DNA from: Cognatiluteimonas lumbrici
Lineage (GTDB): Bacteria > Pseudomonadota > Gammaproteobacteria > Xanthomonadales > Xanthomonadaceae
Direction: 5' to 3'
Length of the DNA: 64,000 nucleotides
NCBI RefSeq assembly: GCF_006476065.1
Contig: NZ_ML636798.1
Location: forward strand, 726,906-790,905
Below the pieces are notes generated by a model that did not search any database, was not told the DNA's origin, and was given only the letters and a program-made list of their open reading frames with translations. A program made the position numbers and the translations under genes. The first letter of the stretch is position 1; each line of letters begins with the position of its first letter. Positions 24,666 through 33,938 of the stretch are shown in pieces.

Positions 24666-25613
24666 TCAAGGCTGGACCGCGGCCCAGGCGAACAGCCGCC
24701 GGGGCCGCAGGCGGCCGTCCGGGCCGACCTCGCCGAGGCCCAGCGCGCGGCCCTCCTCGTCCATCACGGCGACCTCGCCGGGGGGATGGAAGGCGCCGTC
24801 CACCCCCTGCCCCTGGCCGAGCCGCCGGGCCTCGGCCGCGCCGACGCGGACCTGCGGCCAGCTGGCCATGCCGGCCTCGACCGGCAGCAGGCAGGCGTCG
24901 AGGCTGCGCTCGCCGCGCTCGGCCAGCGCCTCCAGGGCCTCCAGCGTCCACATCCGAGGCTCGCGGAACGGGTCCACCCAGAGCCGGCGCAGCTCGGCCA
25001 CGTGCGCGCCGCATCCCAGCAGCTCGCCCAGGTCGCGGACCAGGCTGCGCACGTAGGTGCCGGAGCCGCACTCCACGTGGAGGCGCAGCTGCGGCGGCAG
25101 CGCGCCGGAGAGGCCGTCGAGCAGGTCGGCCGCCGACCGCAGTTCGAACCGGTGGACCTCGACCTCGCGCGGCTCGACCTCGATCTCCTCGCCGCGGCGG
25201 GCGCGGGCATAGAGCGGCTCGCCGCCACGCTTGAGCGCCGAGTAGATCGGCGGCCGTTGCTGGATGCGGCCGGTCAGGCTGGCGAGGGCCGCGTCGATCC
25301 GTTCCACCGTCAGTTCCGGGACCGGGCGCTCGCGCAGCAGCCGGCCCTCGGCGTCGTCGGTGTCGGTGACCTGGCCCAGGCGGGCCACGGTGTCGTAGGC
25401 CTTGCGCGCGCCGAGCAGGCCGCCGGCGATCTTGGTGGCCTCGCCGAAGCAGACCGGCAGCAGGCCGGTGGCCAGCGGGTCGAGGCTGCCGGTATGCCCG
25501 GCCTTGGCGGCCCGGAACAGGTGCCGGACCCGCTGCAATGCCTGGTTGGAACTGAGCCCGTGCGGCTTGTCGAGCAGCAGGATGCCGTCGAGCTTGCGGA
25601 AGGCCTTGCGCAA
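24666..25613 (-). CDS. truB: tRNA pseudouridine(55) synthase TruB
   Basis: TruB makes pseudouridine 55 in the T-loop of tRNAs. The 315-residue enzyme carries the nucleophile Asp45 in [23 protein letters not shown], the KxYxxxxxLG-type motif ([17 protein letters not shown]) and a C-terminal PUA-like domain. The start is a TTG, supported by AGGAG seven bases upstream and the family beginning [14 protein letters not shown]. It lies 18 bases after rbfA in the rimP-nusA-infB-rbfA-truB-rpsO order. Confidence 0.96.
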   Translation of the reverse strand: MRKAFRKLDGILLLDKPHGLSSNQALQRVRHLFRAAKAGHTGSLDPLATGLLPVCFGEATKIAGGLLGARKAYDTVARLGQVTDTDDAEGRLLRERPVPELTVERIDAALASLTGRIQQRPPIYSALKRGGEPLYARARRGEEIEVEPREVEVHRFELRSAADLLDGLSGALPPQLRLHVECGSGTYVRSLVRDLGELLGCGAHVAELRRLWVDPFREPRMWTLEALEALAERGERSLDACLLPVEAGMASWPQVRVGAAEARRLGQGQGVDGAFHPPGEVAVMDEEGRALGLGEVGPDGRLRPRRLFAWAAVQP

Positions 25614-25631
25614 GGGGGCGCTCCTGCGAGG

Positions 25632-25985
25632 TCAGTCGGCGGGCGGGCGGTCGTCGCGCAGCAGTTGCTCGATCCGCTCGCCGCGGTCGAGCGATTCGTC
25701 GTAATGGAAATGCAGTTCCGGCACGTGGCGCAGCTTCACCGCCTGCGCCAGCCGGTGGCGGAGCTCCGGCGCCAGCGCCTTCAGGCCCTTGAGCGCCTCG
25801 CCCGAGCGCTCGGGCTGCAGCGCGGTGACGAACACCTTGGCGTGGGCCATGTCGCGGCTGACCTCGACGTCGGAGACGCTGACCGAGGGCAGCGCGTGCT
25901 CGCGCGCGGCCGCGTGCACCAGGGTGCCCAGCTCGCGGCGGAGCTGGGCGGCGACGCGGTCGGTGCGGGCGAAGGACCTGGCCAT
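25632..25985 (-). CDS. rbfA: 30S ribosome-binding factor RbfA
   Basis: RbfA is a KH-fold factor for late 16S rRNA processing and cold adaptation. The 117-residue protein shows the family features RTDRVAAQLRRELGTLV, SVSVSDVEVSRDMAHAKVFVTAL and VPELHFHYDESLDRGERIEQLL. The ATG at 25985 overlaps the infB stop by one base. The length is normal. Confidence 0.96.
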   Translation of the reverse strand: MARSFARTDRVAAQLRRELGTLVHAAAREHALPSVSVSDVEVSRDMAHAKVFVTALQPERSGEALKGLKALAPELRHRLAQAVKLRHVPELHFHYDESLDRGERIEQLLRDDRPPAD

Positions 25986-28552
25986 CAGAGCGTGCGCTGC
26001 ACCTCGACGCGCTCGAAGCACTCGATCTGGTCGCCCGGCTTGACGTCGTTGTAGGCCTTCACGCCGATGCCGCATTCGGTGTTGGCGCGGACCTCGTCGA
26101 CGTTCTCCTTGAAGCGGCGCAGCGATTCCAGTTCGCCCTCGAAGATCACGGTGTTGTCGCGCAGCACGCGGATCGGCTTGTTCCGCTTGACCACGCCCTC
26201 GACCACCATGCAGCCGGCCACGGCGCCGAACTTGGAGCTGCGGAACACGTCGCGGACCTCGGCGATGCCGATGATCTCCTCGCGGATCTCGACGCCCAGG
26301 ATGCCCGACGCGACCTGCTTCACCTGGTCGATGACGTCATAGATGATCGAGAAGTAGCGCAGGTCCACGCCTGTGGTCTCGATCAGCTTGCGCGCCGAGG
26401 CGTCGGCACGCACGTTGAAGCCGATGATGGTGGCCTTGGAGGTGGCCGCCAGCTGCGCGTCGGACTCGGTGATGCCGCCGACGCCGGAGCCGATCACGTT
26501 GATCCGGATCTGGTCGTTGGACAGCCCGGTGAGCGCCTCGCGCAGCGCCTGCACCGAACCCTGCACGTCGGCCTTGATGATCAGCGGCAGGGTGAGCTGG
26601 CCGGCGCCCTCGCCCATCTGCGCCATGATGTCTTCCATGCGGTTGCCCGCCTGGGCGACCAGGCGCGACTCGCGGCGCTTGGCGTCGCGCTGCTCGGCGA
26701 CTTCCCTGGCCAGGCGCTCGTCGGCGACCACCACGAAATCGTCGCCGGCATCGGGCACGCCCGAGAGGCCGAGCACCTGCACCGGGATCGACGGGCCGGC
26801 CTTCCGGACCTGTCCGCCGGTCTCGTCGAACAGCGCGCGCACGCGGCCGAACTGCACGCCGCAGACCACGAAGTCGCCCTTCTCCAGGGTGCCCTGCTGC
26901 ACCAGCACGGTCGCGACCGGGCCGCGGCCCTTGTCCAGTGCCGACTCGATCACCACGCCCGAGGCGCGGCCTTCCGCGACCGCGCGCAGCTCCAGCACCT
27001 CGGCCTGCAGCGAGATCGCGTCCAGCAGGTTGTCCACGCCCTGGCCGGTCTTGGCCGAGAGCTCGACCATCTGGGTGTCGCCGCCGAAGTCCTCGGCGAC
27101 CACGTCCTGCGCCAGCAGCTCGTTCTTGACCCGCGAGGGGTCGGCGTCGGACTTGTCGATCTTGTTGATCGCGACGATCAGCGGCACGTTGGCCGCCTTC
27201 GCGTGCTGGATCGCCTCGATCGTCTGCGGCATCACGCCGTCGTCGGCCGCGACCACCAGCACCACGATGTCGGTGACCTTGGCGCCGCGCGCCCGCATCG
27301 AGGTGAACGCCGAGTGGCCCGGGGTGTCGAGGAAGCTGATGACGCCCTTGTCGGTCTCGACGTGGTACGCGCCGATGTGCTGGGTGATGCCGCCGGCCTC
27401 GCCGGACGCCACCTTGGTGCTGCGGATGTAGTCCAGCAGCGAGGTCTTGCCGTGGTCCACGTGGCCCATGATGGTCACCACCGGCGGACGGGTCACGGCA
27501 TCGCCCTGCACTTCCTCGACGTGCGCGAGCAGCTCGCTCTCCGCGTCGTTGGCCTGCTCCGGCACGGCGGTGTGGCCGAGTTCCTCGACCAGCAGCACGG
27601 CGGTGTCGTGGTCGAGCGCCTGGTTGATGGTCGCCATGACGCCCATCTTGAACAGCGCCTTGACCACGTCGCCGCCCTTCATGGCCAGCTTCTGCGCCAG
27701 GTCGGCGACGGTGATCGCCTCGCCGATCGCCACCTCGCGCACGATCGGCGCGGTCGGGCGGGTGAAGCCGGTGCCCGAACGGGCCTGCTCGGCATGGCGG
27801 CGCGGCTTGGGCTTGCCGCGGCCGGCGCCGCGGCGGGCACGGTCGGCCGCGCTCAGGTGCATCTTGCCGGCGAAGCGGCTGGCGCGGTCGTCGTCCTCGA
27901 CCCCGGCGACCATCGCGTGCGAGCCGCGGGTCTTGTGGCGGCCCGCCTTGTCGTCGGCGCGCGGCGCGGGCTTGGGATGGCCGTGGCCATGGGCCTTGCG
28001 CGCGAGTTCCTCCTCGGGCGGCGGCATTGCCGCGGCCTCGGCCGCGAGGCGCTCGGCCTCGGCCTTGGCGGCCTCTTCCTCGAGGCGCTTGCGCTCGGCT
28101 TCCTCGGCGCGGCGCTTGTCGGCCTCGGCCAGGCGCTGCTGCTCGGACAGGTTGCGCTGGCGCGACTCCTCCAGCTTGCGCAGGATCTCGGCGCGCTCGC
28201 TGTCCTCCGACGAGCCTTCCTCGCGCGGCGCCTCGGTCGGCTTGACCAGGGTGACCTTCTTGCGCACGACCACGTCCACCGTGCTGCGGTTCTTGCCGCC
28301 GCCGACGGTGAGCTCCTGCTTGCGGCTGCGGCTGAGCGTGATCTTGCGCGGCGCGGCGATCTCCTCCGCGGCCTTCCCGGACTTGCCGTGGGCGCGCTTG
28401 AGGAAGCCGAGCAGCTTGACCTTCTCGATGCTGGTGACGACCTGGTCGGGACCGTCGAAGTTCATGCCGGCCTCGGCCAGCTGCTCCAACAGTTTGTCGA
28501 CCGGTGTGTTCACCAGTGCGGCCAGCTTGCGGATGGTGGTTTGTTGCGACAT
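25985..28552 (-). CDS. infB: Translation initiation factor IF-2
   Basis: IF-2 is the GTPase that brings initiator tRNA to the 30S subunit and promotes subunit joining. The 855-residue product has an IF2_N domain (about 1-50, [21 protein letters not shown]), an Ala/Glu/Lys/Arg-rich helical linker (about 120-185), a basic segment, and the G domain with Walker A at 363-370 (GHVDHGKT), DTPGH and NKID. Domains II-IV follow. A TAGAAT box on the minus strand at 28612-28607, without a clear -35, could give an internal promoter in the 68-base nusA-infB gap. Confidence 0.97.
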   Translation of the reverse strand: MSQQTTIRKLAALVNTPVDKLLEQLAEAGMNFDGPDQVVTSIEKVKLLGFLKRAHGKSGKAAEEIAAPRKITLSRSRKQELTVGGGKNRSTVDVVVRKKVTLVKPTEAPREEGSSEDSERAEILRKLEESRQRNLSEQQRLAEADKRRAEEAERKRLEEEAAKAEAERLAAEAAAMPPPEEELARKAHGHGHPKPAPRADDKAGRHKTRGSHAMVAGVEDDDRASRFAGKMHLSAADRARRGAGRGKPKPRRHAEQARSGTGFTRPTAPIVREVAIGEAITVADLAQKLAMKGGDVVKALFKMGVMATINQALDHDTAVLLVEELGHTAVPEQANDAESELLAHVEEVQGDAVTRPPVVTIMGHVDHGKTSLLDYIRSTKVASGEAGGITQHIGAYHVETDKGVISFLDTPGHSAFTSMRARGAKVTDIVVLVVAADDGVMPQTIEAIQHAKAANVPLIVAINKIDKSDADPSRVKNELLAQDVVAEDFGGDTQMVELSAKTGQGVDNLLDAISLQAEVLELRAVAEGRASGVVIESALDKGRGPVATVLVQQGTLEKGDFVVCGVQFGRVRALFDETGGQVRKAGPSIPVQVLGLSGVPDAGDDFVVVADERLAREVAEQRDAKRRESRLVAQAGNRMEDIMAQMGEGAGQLTLPLIIKADVQGSVQALREALTGLSNDQIRINVIGSGVGGITESDAQLAATSKATIIGFNVRADASARKLIETTGVDLRYFSIIYDVIDQVKQVASGILGVEIREEIIGIAEVRDVFRSSKFGAVAGCMVVEGVVKRNKPIRVLRDNTVIFEGELESLRRFKENVDEVRANTECGIGVKAYNDVKPGDQIECFERVEVQRTL

Positions 28553-28620
28553 TCCGTTCCCGTTTCTAGTGCCGGCCTGCCTGGGGCGGGCGGCAGTGGA
28601 CCAGCAATTCTACCGTCGGC

Positions 28621-30132
28621 TCAGCCTTCCCGCTCCAGGCGGGCGATCTCCTCGGCGCGGGCGGCCAGGATCAGCGCCGCGGCGCGCTCCTCGTCCATGC
28701 CCTCGATCCCGAACTCGACCACCTCGTCGGCCCCCAGCTCGCCGAGGTCGTCGGCGGTGCGGATGCCGTGCAGGGCCAGCGCGAACGCGGTTTCCTCGTC
28801 CATGCCCTCGAGCTGGAGCAGGTCCTCGGCGGGCTGGTTCTCCTCCAGCCCCTCCTCGACCGCCAGCGCGTCGTTGAGCAGGGCGTCGCGGGCGCGCGAG
28901 CGCAGCTCCTCGACGATGTCCTCGTCGAAGCCCTCGATCGCCAGCAGCTCGCCGACCGGAACGTAGGCGATCTCCTCGACCGTGCTGAAGCCCTCGGAGA
29001 CCAGGATGCCGGCGATCTCCTCGTCGACCTCCAGCTTCTCCTGGAACAGCGCGCGCGCCGCTTCCTGCTCGGCCTCGGACTTGGCCTGCACCTGGTCCTG
29101 GGTCATGACGTTGAGCTGCCATCCGGACAGGCGGCTGGCCAGGCGCACGTTCTGGCCGCCGCGGCCGATGGCCTGGGCCAGCTTGTCCTCGGCGACCGCG
29201 AGGTCCATGGAGTGCTTTTCCTCGTCGACGATGATCGACTGCACCTCGGCCGGCGCCATCGCGTTGATCACGAACTGCGCCGGGTTGTCCGACCACAGCA
29301 CGATGTCCACGCGCTCGCCGTTGAGCTCGTTCGACACCGCCTGCACGCGCGAGCCGCGCATGCCGATGCAGGCGCCGATCGGGTCGGTACGGTTGTCGTA
29401 CGCGACCACCGCGATCTTGGCGCGGTCGCCCGGGTCGCGGGCGCAGGCCTTGATCTCGACCAGGCCCTGGCCGACCTCCGGCACCTCGAGCTTGAACAGC
29501 TCGATCATGAACTCGGGCGCGGCGCGGCTGATGAACAGCTGCGGGCCGCGGACCTCGTGGCGCACGTCGTACAGGTAGCCGCGCACGCGGTCGCCGGCGC
29601 GCAGCGCGTCGCGCGGGATGCCCTTGTCCTTGGGGATGAAGGCCTCGGCGTTGCCGCCCAGGTCCACGTAGATGTTGCCGCGCTCGACGCGCTTGACGAC
29701 GCCGGTGACCAGTTCGCCGACGCGGTCCTTCCACTGGTCCACGACCTGCGCGCGCTCGGCCTCGCGCACCCGCTGCACGATCACCTGCTTGGCGGCCTGC
29801 GCGGCGATGCGCCCGAAGTCCGGGTTCTCGATCTGCTCCTCGATGTAGTCGCCGACCTCGACCTCGGGGTTCTCCTCGACCGCGTCCATCAGCCGGATCT
29901 GGCGGTCGGGCGACTCCATGACCACGTCGTCGGCCACGACCTCCCAGCGGCGGAAGGTTTCGTAGCTTCCGTCCTTCGGGTCCACGGCCACGCGCGTCAG
30001 CACGTCCTGGTCGGGATAGCGCTTCTTCGCCGCGGAGGCCAGCGCGGCCTCGATCGCCTCGAGGATCACCGACTCGGGCACGCCCTTCTCGGCGGCCACC
30101 GCGTCGACGACAAGCAGCAATTCCTTGGTCAT
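28621..30132 (-). CDS. nusA: Transcription termination/antitermination factor NusA
   Basis: NusA binds RNA polymerase and controls pausing, termination and antitermination. The 503-residue protein has the N-terminal polymerase-binding domain (about 1-125), an S1 domain (about 135-200, [29 protein letters not shown]), KH1/KH2 (about 200-345, [15 protein letters not shown] and [14 protein letters not shown]), and two C-terminal acidic repeats of helix-hairpin-helix type (about 365-500), as in other gammaproteobacteria. The ATG at 30132 follows rimP by 23 bases. It is the central gene of the rimP-nusA-infB operon. Confidence 0.97.
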   Translation of the reverse strand: MTKELLLVVDAVAAEKGVPESVILEAIEAALASAAKKRYPDQDVLTRVAVDPKDGSYETFRRWEVVADDVVMESPDRQIRLMDAVEENPEVEVGDYIEEQIENPDFGRIAAQAAKQVIVQRVREAERAQVVDQWKDRVGELVTGVVKRVERGNIYVDLGGNAEAFIPKDKGIPRDALRAGDRVRGYLYDVRHEVRGPQLFISRAAPEFMIELFKLEVPEVGQGLVEIKACARDPGDRAKIAVVAYDNRTDPIGACIGMRGSRVQAVSNELNGERVDIVLWSDNPAQFVINAMAPAEVQSIIVDEEKHSMDLAVAEDKLAQAIGRGGQNVRLASRLSGWQLNVMTQDQVQAKSEAEQEAARALFQEKLEVDEEIAGILVSEGFSTVEEIAYVPVGELLAIEGFDEDIVEELRSRARDALLNDALAVEEGLEENQPAEDLLQLEGMDEETAFALALHGIRTADDLGELGADEVVEFGIEGMDEERAAALILAARAEEIARLEREG

Positions 30133-30155
30133 TCCGGTCTTCTCTCTAGAGATGA

Positions 30156-30671
30156 TTACTTTTTCTTCTTGCCCGGCTTCTTCGCCGGGGCCATGCCGAG
30201 CGCGGCCCAGTCGGGGACCAGCCGCGCCTTGTCCATGTTGTCCATCGCCACCGGGAACTCGGCGCCATCGACCTCGAACACGATCGTGTCGCCCTCCGCC
30301 CGTAGGATCCGGCCCTGCAGCCTGCGGCGGCCGTCCTGCGGCAGCTTCAGGCCGACCTTGGCCTGCTCGCCTGCGAAGCGCTCGAACTGCGCCGCCGTGA
30401 ACAGGGGCCGGTCCACGCCCGGGGACGAGACCTCCAGCGTGTAGTGCCCGCTGATCGGGTCGGCCACGTCGAGCTGGGCCGAGACCTCGCGGCTCACCGC
30501 CTCGCAGTCCTCGATCCCGACCGGGCGCCCGGCGTCGGCCGGCTGGTCGATGTACAGGCGCAGCACCGCGCCGCCCGGCGCGGGCAGGTACTCGACCCCG
30601 AGCAGCTCCAGCCCCAGCGACGCGACGGTCGGGGCGAGCAACCCGGCTACCTGGCTGGCCTTGTCTGTCAT
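30156..30671 (-). CDS. rimP: Ribosome maturation factor RimP
   Basis: RimP assists 30S maturation. The 171-residue protein has the N-terminal alpha/beta domain ([27 protein letters not shown]), the conserved [18 protein letters not shown] motif and a C-terminal SH3-like domain ([20 protein letters not shown]). It ends in an unusual basic run, KKPGKKKK. The ATG has a strong AGGAGG upstream. It is the first protein gene after the initiator tRNA, with two hairpin terminators between them. Confidence 0.95.
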   Translation of the reverse strand: MTDKASQVAGLLAPTVASLGLELLGVEYLPAPGGAVLRLYIDQPADAGRPVGIEDCEAVSREVSAQLDVADPISGHYTLEVSSPGVDRPLFTAAQFERFAGEQAKVGLKLPQDGRRRLQGRILRAEGDTIVFEVDGAEFPVAMDNMDKARLVPDWAALGMAPAKKPGKKKK

Positions 30672-30687
30672 CACGCCTCCTGACGAA

Positions 30688-30716
30688 ACAAAAAAGGGCC
30701 CGTGGGCCCCTTTGTC
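30688..30716 (-). terminator. Second hairpin terminator/attenuator upstream of rimP
   Basis: On the minus strand GGGGCC and GGCCC arms flank a short loop and are followed by TTTTTTG. It lies 17-45 bases before the rimP ATG and includes one bulge. It may attenuate read-through from the tRNA into rimP-nusA-infB, where NusA itself could act. Confidence 0.6.
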
Positions 30717-30782
30717 CGATGACGCTGGATTCGGCGCGGGCATCCCGACAACGGATGCCCGACGGGCCCGGCGCTCGCAAAA

Positions 30783-30806
30783 CGAAAAAGGCTCCAATGG
30801 AGCCTT
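30783..30806 (-). terminator. Intrinsic terminator after initiator tRNA
   Basis: On the minus strand AAGGCTCC-ATT-GGAGCCTT forms an 8-base-pair stem followed by TTTCGTTTT, 22 bases after the tRNA 3' end. A perfect small terminator placed before rimP, so expression of the rimP operon from the tRNA promoter needs read-through. Confidence 0.85.
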
Positions 30807-30827
30807 CATCGCCACGCGAGAGCGTGG

Positions 30828-30904
30828 TGGTAGCGGGGGCAGGATTTGAACCTGCGACCTTCGGGTTATGAGCCCGACGAGCTGCCAGACTGCTCCACCC
30901 CGCA
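30828..30904 (-). tRNA. Initiator tRNA-fMet (anticodon CAT)
   Basis: A 77-base tRNA with encoded CCA. The initiator marks are visible: positions 1 and 72 are both U and cannot form a Watson-Crick pair, and the anticodon stem ends in three G-C pairs (GGG-CTCATAA-CCC; anticodon at 30870-30868). The D-arm and T-arm (GCAGGTTCAAATCCTGC) match E. coli fMet tRNA closely. It precedes rimP-nusA-infB as metY does in E. coli. Confidence 0.97.
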
Positions 30905-30915
30905 GCAGAAGCGGA

Positions 30916-30944
30916 ATTATGACGGAACCCGCCACTTCAGGCAA
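30916..30944 (-). promoter_or_regulatory. Probable promoter of initiator tRNA and rimP operon
   Basis: On the minus strand TTGCCT (30944-30939) and CATAAT (30921-30916) are separated by 17 bases: four and five matches to the sigma-70 consensus. The box ends 11 bases before the tRNA 5' end, an expected distance. Confidence 0.65.
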
Positions 30945-30958
30945 GCCCGCCGGGCGGT

Positions 30959-32401
30959 TTACATGAACGCCTGCTGGCACCAGGCCATGATCGGGTTCCA
31001 CGCCAGGCCGAGGGCGATCAGGCCGAGCGCGTTGACCCCGAGGGTGACCCGCAACACGCGGTCCCCGCGCGGCGCCGGCACGCCCTCCGGCGGATCGTCG
31101 AAGTACATCGCCTTGACCACCCGCAGATAGTAGAAGCAGCCGATCACCGCGAACACGATGCCCAGGATCGCCAGCCACAGCATGCCGCCGTCGATGACCG
31201 CGCGCAGCACCGCCAGCTTGGCCCAGAAGCCCAGGAACGGCGGGATGCCGGCCAGCGAGAACATCGCGCACAGCATCATCCCGGCCAGCCACGGGCTGCG
31301 CTGGTTGAGGCCGCGGAAGTCGTCGAGCGTGTCCGCCTCGTAGCCCTTCGAGGACAGCACCACGATCACGCCGAACGCGGCCGCCGACATGATCGCGTAG
31401 CTGATCACGTAGAACATGGCCGCGGCGTAGCCGGCCTCGCCGCCGCCGGCCAGGCCGAGGAACACGAAGCCGATGTGCGAGACCGCCGAGTAGGCGAGCA
31501 TGCGCTTGAGGTTCACCTGCATCAGCGCGACCAGGTTGCCGACCACCAGCGAGGCCGCGGCCAGCAGCGCCAGCAGCAGGCGCCACTGCTCGTCCAGCGG
31601 GCCGACGCCGGACTCGAGCAGGCGGAACGCCAGCGCGAACGACGCCAGCTCCGGCGCCGAGCCGAGGAACAGCGTGATCGGGGTCGGGGCGCCGTGGTAG
31701 GTGTCGGGCAGCCACATGTGGAACGGCGCGGCCGCGAACTTGAACGCGATGCCGGCGATCATGAACACGGTGCCGGTCAGCAGCAGGCCGGTCTCCTGCG
31801 AGCCCTCCACCGCCGCGCGCAAGGCGGCCAGATCGAGGGTGCCGGTGGCGCCGTACAGCAGCGACATGCCGTACAGCAGCAGGCCCGACGACAGCGAGCC
31901 GAGCACGAAGTACTTCATCGCCGCCTCGGAGGCCATCGGGTTGTCGCGGTCGATGGCCACCAGCGCGTAGGTGCTCAGCGCCATCAGTTCCAGGCCGAGG
32001 TAGACCATCACCAGGCTGCCGGCCGCGATCAGCAGGGTCATGCCCAGCGCCGCGAACAGCATCAGCACCACGACCTCGCCGGCGTGCAGCCCGCGCTCCT
32101 TCAGGAACGGCCAGGCGTAGATGAGCGCCAGCGCGGTCAGCAGGCAGGCGCCGGCGTTGAGCACGTCTGCCATGTGGTCGCGTACGAACATCCCGGACAG
32201 CACCGTGCCCTGCCCGCCGATGCCGGCCGCGGACATCCACGCCACCACCACCAGCAGCGCCCCGCCCAGCACCCAGGTCCAGACCCGGCGCGCGTCGTCG
32301 AGGAACAGGTCCAGCAGCAGCAAGGCGAACGCACCGCCGGCCAGCACCAGTTGGGGCAGCAGCGGCAGCAGTTCGGCGGCGGTGGGCATGGTCGCGATCA
32401 T
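30959..32401 (-). CDS. nuoN: NADH-quinone oxidoreductase subunit N
   Basis: NuoN is one of three antiporter-like proton-pumping subunits of complex I in the inner membrane. The 480-residue protein has about 14 hydrophobic spans and the conserved lysine/glutamate channel sequences, including the family block [22 protein letters not shown] and [17 protein letters not shown] second ATG at 32389 is a possible start; the first has GAGGA about ten bases upstream. It is the last gene of the operon; a short GC hairpin without T-run follows before the tRNA promoter. Confidence 0.97.
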   Translation of the reverse strand: MIATMPTAAELLPLLPQLVLAGGAFALLLLDLFLDDARRVWTWVLGGALLVVVAWMSAAGIGGQGTVLSGMFVRDHMADVLNAGACLLTALALIYAWPFLKERGLHAGEVVVLMLFAALGMTLLIAAGSLVMVYLGLELMALSTYALVAIDRDNPMASEAAMKYFVLGSLSSGLLLYGMSLLYGATGTLDLAALRAAVEGSQETGLLLTGTVFMIAGIAFKFAAAPFHMWLPDTYHGAPTPITLFLGSAPELASFALAFRLLESGVGPLDEQWRLLLALLAAASLVVGNLVALMQVNLKRMLAYSAVSHIGFVFLGLAGGGEAGYAAAMFYVISYAIMSAAAFGVIVVLSSKGYEADTLDDFRGLNQRSPWLAGMMLCAMFSLAGIPPFLGFWAKLAVLRAVIDGGMLWLAILGIVFAVIGCFYYLRVVKAMYFDDPPEGVPAPRGDRVLRVTLGVNALGLIALGLAWNPIMAWCQQAFM

Positions 32402-32414
32402 GCGGCGATGGTCC

Positions 32415-33935
32415 TCAGAGCTTGCTTGCGGCGAGCTGGCTCGCCAGGTTCGCGATGGACGGTTCCATCAGGTCGGTGAGCGGCTGCGGCCAGACGCCCA
32501 GCAGCAGCACGCCGGCGGCGAAGGTGCCCAGCACCACCCATTCGCGCGGTTCGATGTCCTGCATGGTGGCGACGTTGGCGTTGCCCACTTCGCCCCAGAT
32601 GATCCGCTTGGCCAGCCACAGGGTGTAGGCCGCGCCGGTGATCAGCGTGGTGGCCACGCCGAAGGCGAGCAGCGGGTGCAGCTGGAAGCTGGCCAGGATG
32701 ACCATGAACTCGCCGACGAAGCCGGAGGTGCCCGGCAGGCCCGAGTTGGCCATCGAGAACAGGATCACGAAGAACGCGAACCACGGCATCACGTTGGCGA
32801 CGCCGCCGTAGTCGGCGATGCGGCGCGTGTGCAGGCGGTCGTAGAGCACGCCGACGCAGGAGAACATGGCGCCGGAGATGAAGCCGTGCGAGATCATCTG
32901 CACCATCGCGCCCTGCAGGCCCAGGCGCGCGGCGCCGTCGTTGCCGAAGTCGCGGACCAGCGCGAAGGCGATGAAGATGCCCATGGTGACGAAGCCCATG
33001 TGCGCGACCGAGGAGTACGCGATCAGCTTCTTCATGTCGTCCTGGACCAGCGCCACCAGGCTGACGTAGATGATCGCCACCAGGCTGAGCGCGATCACCA
33101 GCCAGGCCCACTCGTGGCCGGCGTCGGGCACGATCGGCAGGCTGAAGCGCAGGAAGCCGTAGCCGCCGATCTTCAACATGATCGCGGCCAGGATCACCGA
33201 GCCGCCGGTCGGCGCCTCGACGTGCGCGTCCGGCAGCCAGGTGTGCACCGGGAACATCGGCACCTTGACCGCGAACGCGACCAGGAAGGCGAAGAACAGC
33301 CACACCTGCTCCTGCATGCCCAGGGGCAGCGCGTACATGTCCGCCAGCTGCCAGCTGCCGCCCTTGATGTACAGGTAGATCAGCCCGACCAGCATGAACA
33401 CCGAGCCGAGGAACGTGTACAGGAAGAACTTCAGCGATGCGTAGACCCGGCGCGGGCCGCCCCAGACGCCGATCAGGATGAACATCGGGATCAGCATCGC
33501 CTCGAAGAACACGTAGAACAGCATCGCGTCCATCGCCGCGAACACGCCGATCATCACGCCCTCGAGGAACAGCATCGAGGCGACGTACTGGCTGACCCGC
33601 GTGCGGATCGGGCTCCAGGCGCCGACCAGCACCAGCAGCGTGGTCAGGGTGGTCAGGCCGATCAGCGCGACCGAGATGCCGTCGGCGCCGAGGTGGTACT
33701 GGATGTCGTAGGCCGGGATCCACGCGCGCTGCTCGACGAACTGCATGCCCGGGTCGGCGAAGTCGAAGCCGGTGAACAGGCCGATGCTCGCGAGCAGGGT
33801 CGCGGCCGCGAACGCCAGCGCGGTCCAGCGCGCCGCCTGCGGGCGCGCGTTGCCGAGCAGCAGCGTGATCGCGCCGCCGAGGATCGGCAGCCACACCAGC
33901 AGGCTCAGCAGCGGGAAGGAACCATTCACGGTCAT
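32415..33935 (-). CDS. nuoM: NADH-quinone oxidoreductase subunit M
   Basis: NuoM is an antiporter-like proton-translocating subunit of complex I. The 506-residue membrane protein shows the family sequences FFEAMLIPMFILIGVWGG, AFAVKVPMFPVHTWLPDAHVEAPT and KKLIAYSSVAHMGFVTMG, with the charged residues of the proton path (Glu in FFEAML, Lys in VKVP). The ATG at 33935 gives the expected hydrophobic N terminus. It lies 3 bases after nuoL. Confidence 0.97.
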   Translation of the reverse strand: MTVNGSFPLLSLLVWLPILGGAITLLLGNARPQAARWTALAFAAATLLASIGLFTGFDFADPGMQFVEQRAWIPAYDIQYHLGADGISVALIGLTTLTTLLVLVGAWSPIRTRVSQYVASMLFLEGVMIGVFAAMDAMLFYVFFEAMLIPMFILIGVWGGPRRVYASLKFFLYTFLGSVFMLVGLIYLYIKGGSWQLADMYALPLGMQEQVWLFFAFLVAFAVKVPMFPVHTWLPDAHVEAPTGGSVILAAIMLKIGGYGFLRFSLPIVPDAGHEWAWLVIALSLVAIIYVSLVALVQDDMKKLIAYSSVAHMGFVTMGIFIAFALVRDFGNDGAARLGLQGAMVQMISHGFISGAMFSCVGVLYDRLHTRRIADYGGVANVMPWFAFFVILFSMANSGLPGTSGFVGEFMVILASFQLHPLLAFGVATTLITGAAYTLWLAKRIIWGEVGNANVATMQDIEPREWVVLGTFAAGVLLLGVWPQPLTDLMEPSIANLASQLAASKL

Positions 33936-33938
33936 CGT

